Below, one piece after another: positions 6,049 through 6,325 of a DNA stretch of 6,325 nucleotides; positions within the stretch are counted from its first letter, which is position 1, and each line of letters starts with the position of its first letter. The notes under the pieces are model-generated. The model was not told the origin of the DNA. It did no database searches and saw only the letters and a program-made list of their open reading frames with translations. Made by a program: the position numbers and the translations under genes. The stretch covers positions 1-6,325 of the forward strand of contig JAGROF010000137.1 in assembly GCA_020440405.1 (NCBI GenBank), written 5' to 3'. The stretch comes from Chlamydiia bacterium. GTDB taxonomy: Bacteria; Chlamydiota; Chlamydiia; Chlamydiales; Simkaniaceae.

Positions 6049-6325
6049 CGGTGAAGTGCATACCCCTTTTCTTCTAATGTCAAAGCCAGCTCGGCTCCTC
6101 CTGTCTCAATAATCTTTCCTTCAACAACAACATGGACAAACTGGGGTTTGATGTAATCTAAAAGGCGTTGGTAGTGAGTGATTAAGATTAAAGCATTCTC
6201 CTCATTGATTTGATCATTTACCCCTGATGCGACAACCTTCATTGCGTCGATATCGAGTCCCGAATCGGTTTCATCAAGCACGGCAAGTGTCGGCTCTAAA
6301 ATCGCCATCTGCAGGATTTCATTCC
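6045..6325 (-). CDS. sufC: Fe-S assembly ATPase SufC, C-terminal part (cut by the window edge)
   Basis: SufC is the ABC-type ATPase that drives conformational change in the SufBCD scaffold. Only the last 92 residues of about 250 are present, and the reading frame runs open through the right edge (NEILQ precedes the first visible Met at 6308). That Met is therefore internal and not the start. The visible part begins just after where the ABC signature would lie. It contains Walker B with the catalytic Glu (LAVLDETD), the D-loop SGLDIDA, the H-loop His in [12 protein letters not shown], and the SufC-typical tail from [12 protein letters not shown] through ETGG to LEEKGY. The SGLDIDA and THYQR-LDYI wording separates SufC from transporter ATPases. 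The stop overlaps the sufD start by 4 bases. The Walker A motif, signature and upstream neighbour (expected sufB) are outside the window. Confidence 0.94.
   Translation of the reverse strand, partial: NEILQMAILEPTLAVLDETDSGLDIDAMKVVASGVNDQINEENALILITHYQRLLDYIKPQFVHVVVEGKIIETGGAELALTLEEKGYALHR

Noticed and set aside
6045..6308. A separate small 87-codon gene starting at the Met at 6308
   Set aside because: The frame stays open upstream (NEILQ) to the window edge, and the sequence is the C-terminal third of SufC, so this is a truncated view and not a small gene.
1..6325. tRNA/rRNA genes, CRISPR array, insertion sequence, phage or defence genes
   Set aside because: Nothing with cloverleaf structure, regularly spaced repeats, transposase motifs or terminal inverted repeats was found. 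Coding sequence covers nearly the whole window.

Overview
The window carries two tandem outer-membrane beta-barrel genes on the + strand (left third). Converging on them from the right is a - strand operon that ends in cysteine desulfurase and DNA photolyase genes. The layout suggests an environmental, amoeba-associated member of the Chlamydiae (Simkania/Waddlia/Parachlamydia type). The reasons are the sufC-sufD-sufS gene order, which I recall from chlamydial genomes, and tryptophan-rich barrels of the Legionella-OMP/Lpg1974 'MOMP-like' type, which are expanded in Simkania-like chlamydiae. This placement is inference from memory, not from a search.

Left side (1-2316, + strand). A strong symmetric hairpin at 17-47 closes an unseen upstream unit. 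It is followed by a well-primed gene (103-1131) for a 342-residue barrel with a signal peptide and a C-terminal Phe. A 72-base gap holds a TTGACA box and a perfect 6+6 inverted repeat. A second, clearly paralogous barrel gene follows (1204-2316, 370 residues). The two proteins share ordered motifs from end to end and both stop in RFDF, so they are an old tandem duplication. They differ in that the mature first protein has no cysteine and the second has four, plus an extra short helical N-terminus.

Right side (6325 back to 2294, - strand). The order is sufC (only its C-terminal third is inside the window), sufD, sufS and a class I photolyase gene. The junctions are very tight: an ATGA overlap, a 9-base gap with the Shine-Dalgarno sequence on the preceding stop codon, and a 5-base gap with no Shine-Dalgarno sequence. 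This looks like one polycistronic, translationally coupled unit whose promoter, and probably sufB, lie beyond the right edge. SufS supplies persulfide sulfur and SufC/SufD (with SufB) form the scaffold and ATPase for Fe-S cluster assembly. The photolyase is a light-driven DNA repair enzyme that needs FAD rather than Fe-S, so it is a functional outsider in the operon.

The photolyase gene and the second barrel gene overlap tail to tail by 23 bp, with no visible terminator between them. No RNA genes, CRISPR array, mobile element or intergenic stretch over 300 bases was seen. Nothing here amounts to a clearly new system. The points most worth following are the cysteine asymmetry of the barrel pair, the palindrome between them, and the coupling of the photolyase to the suf operon.
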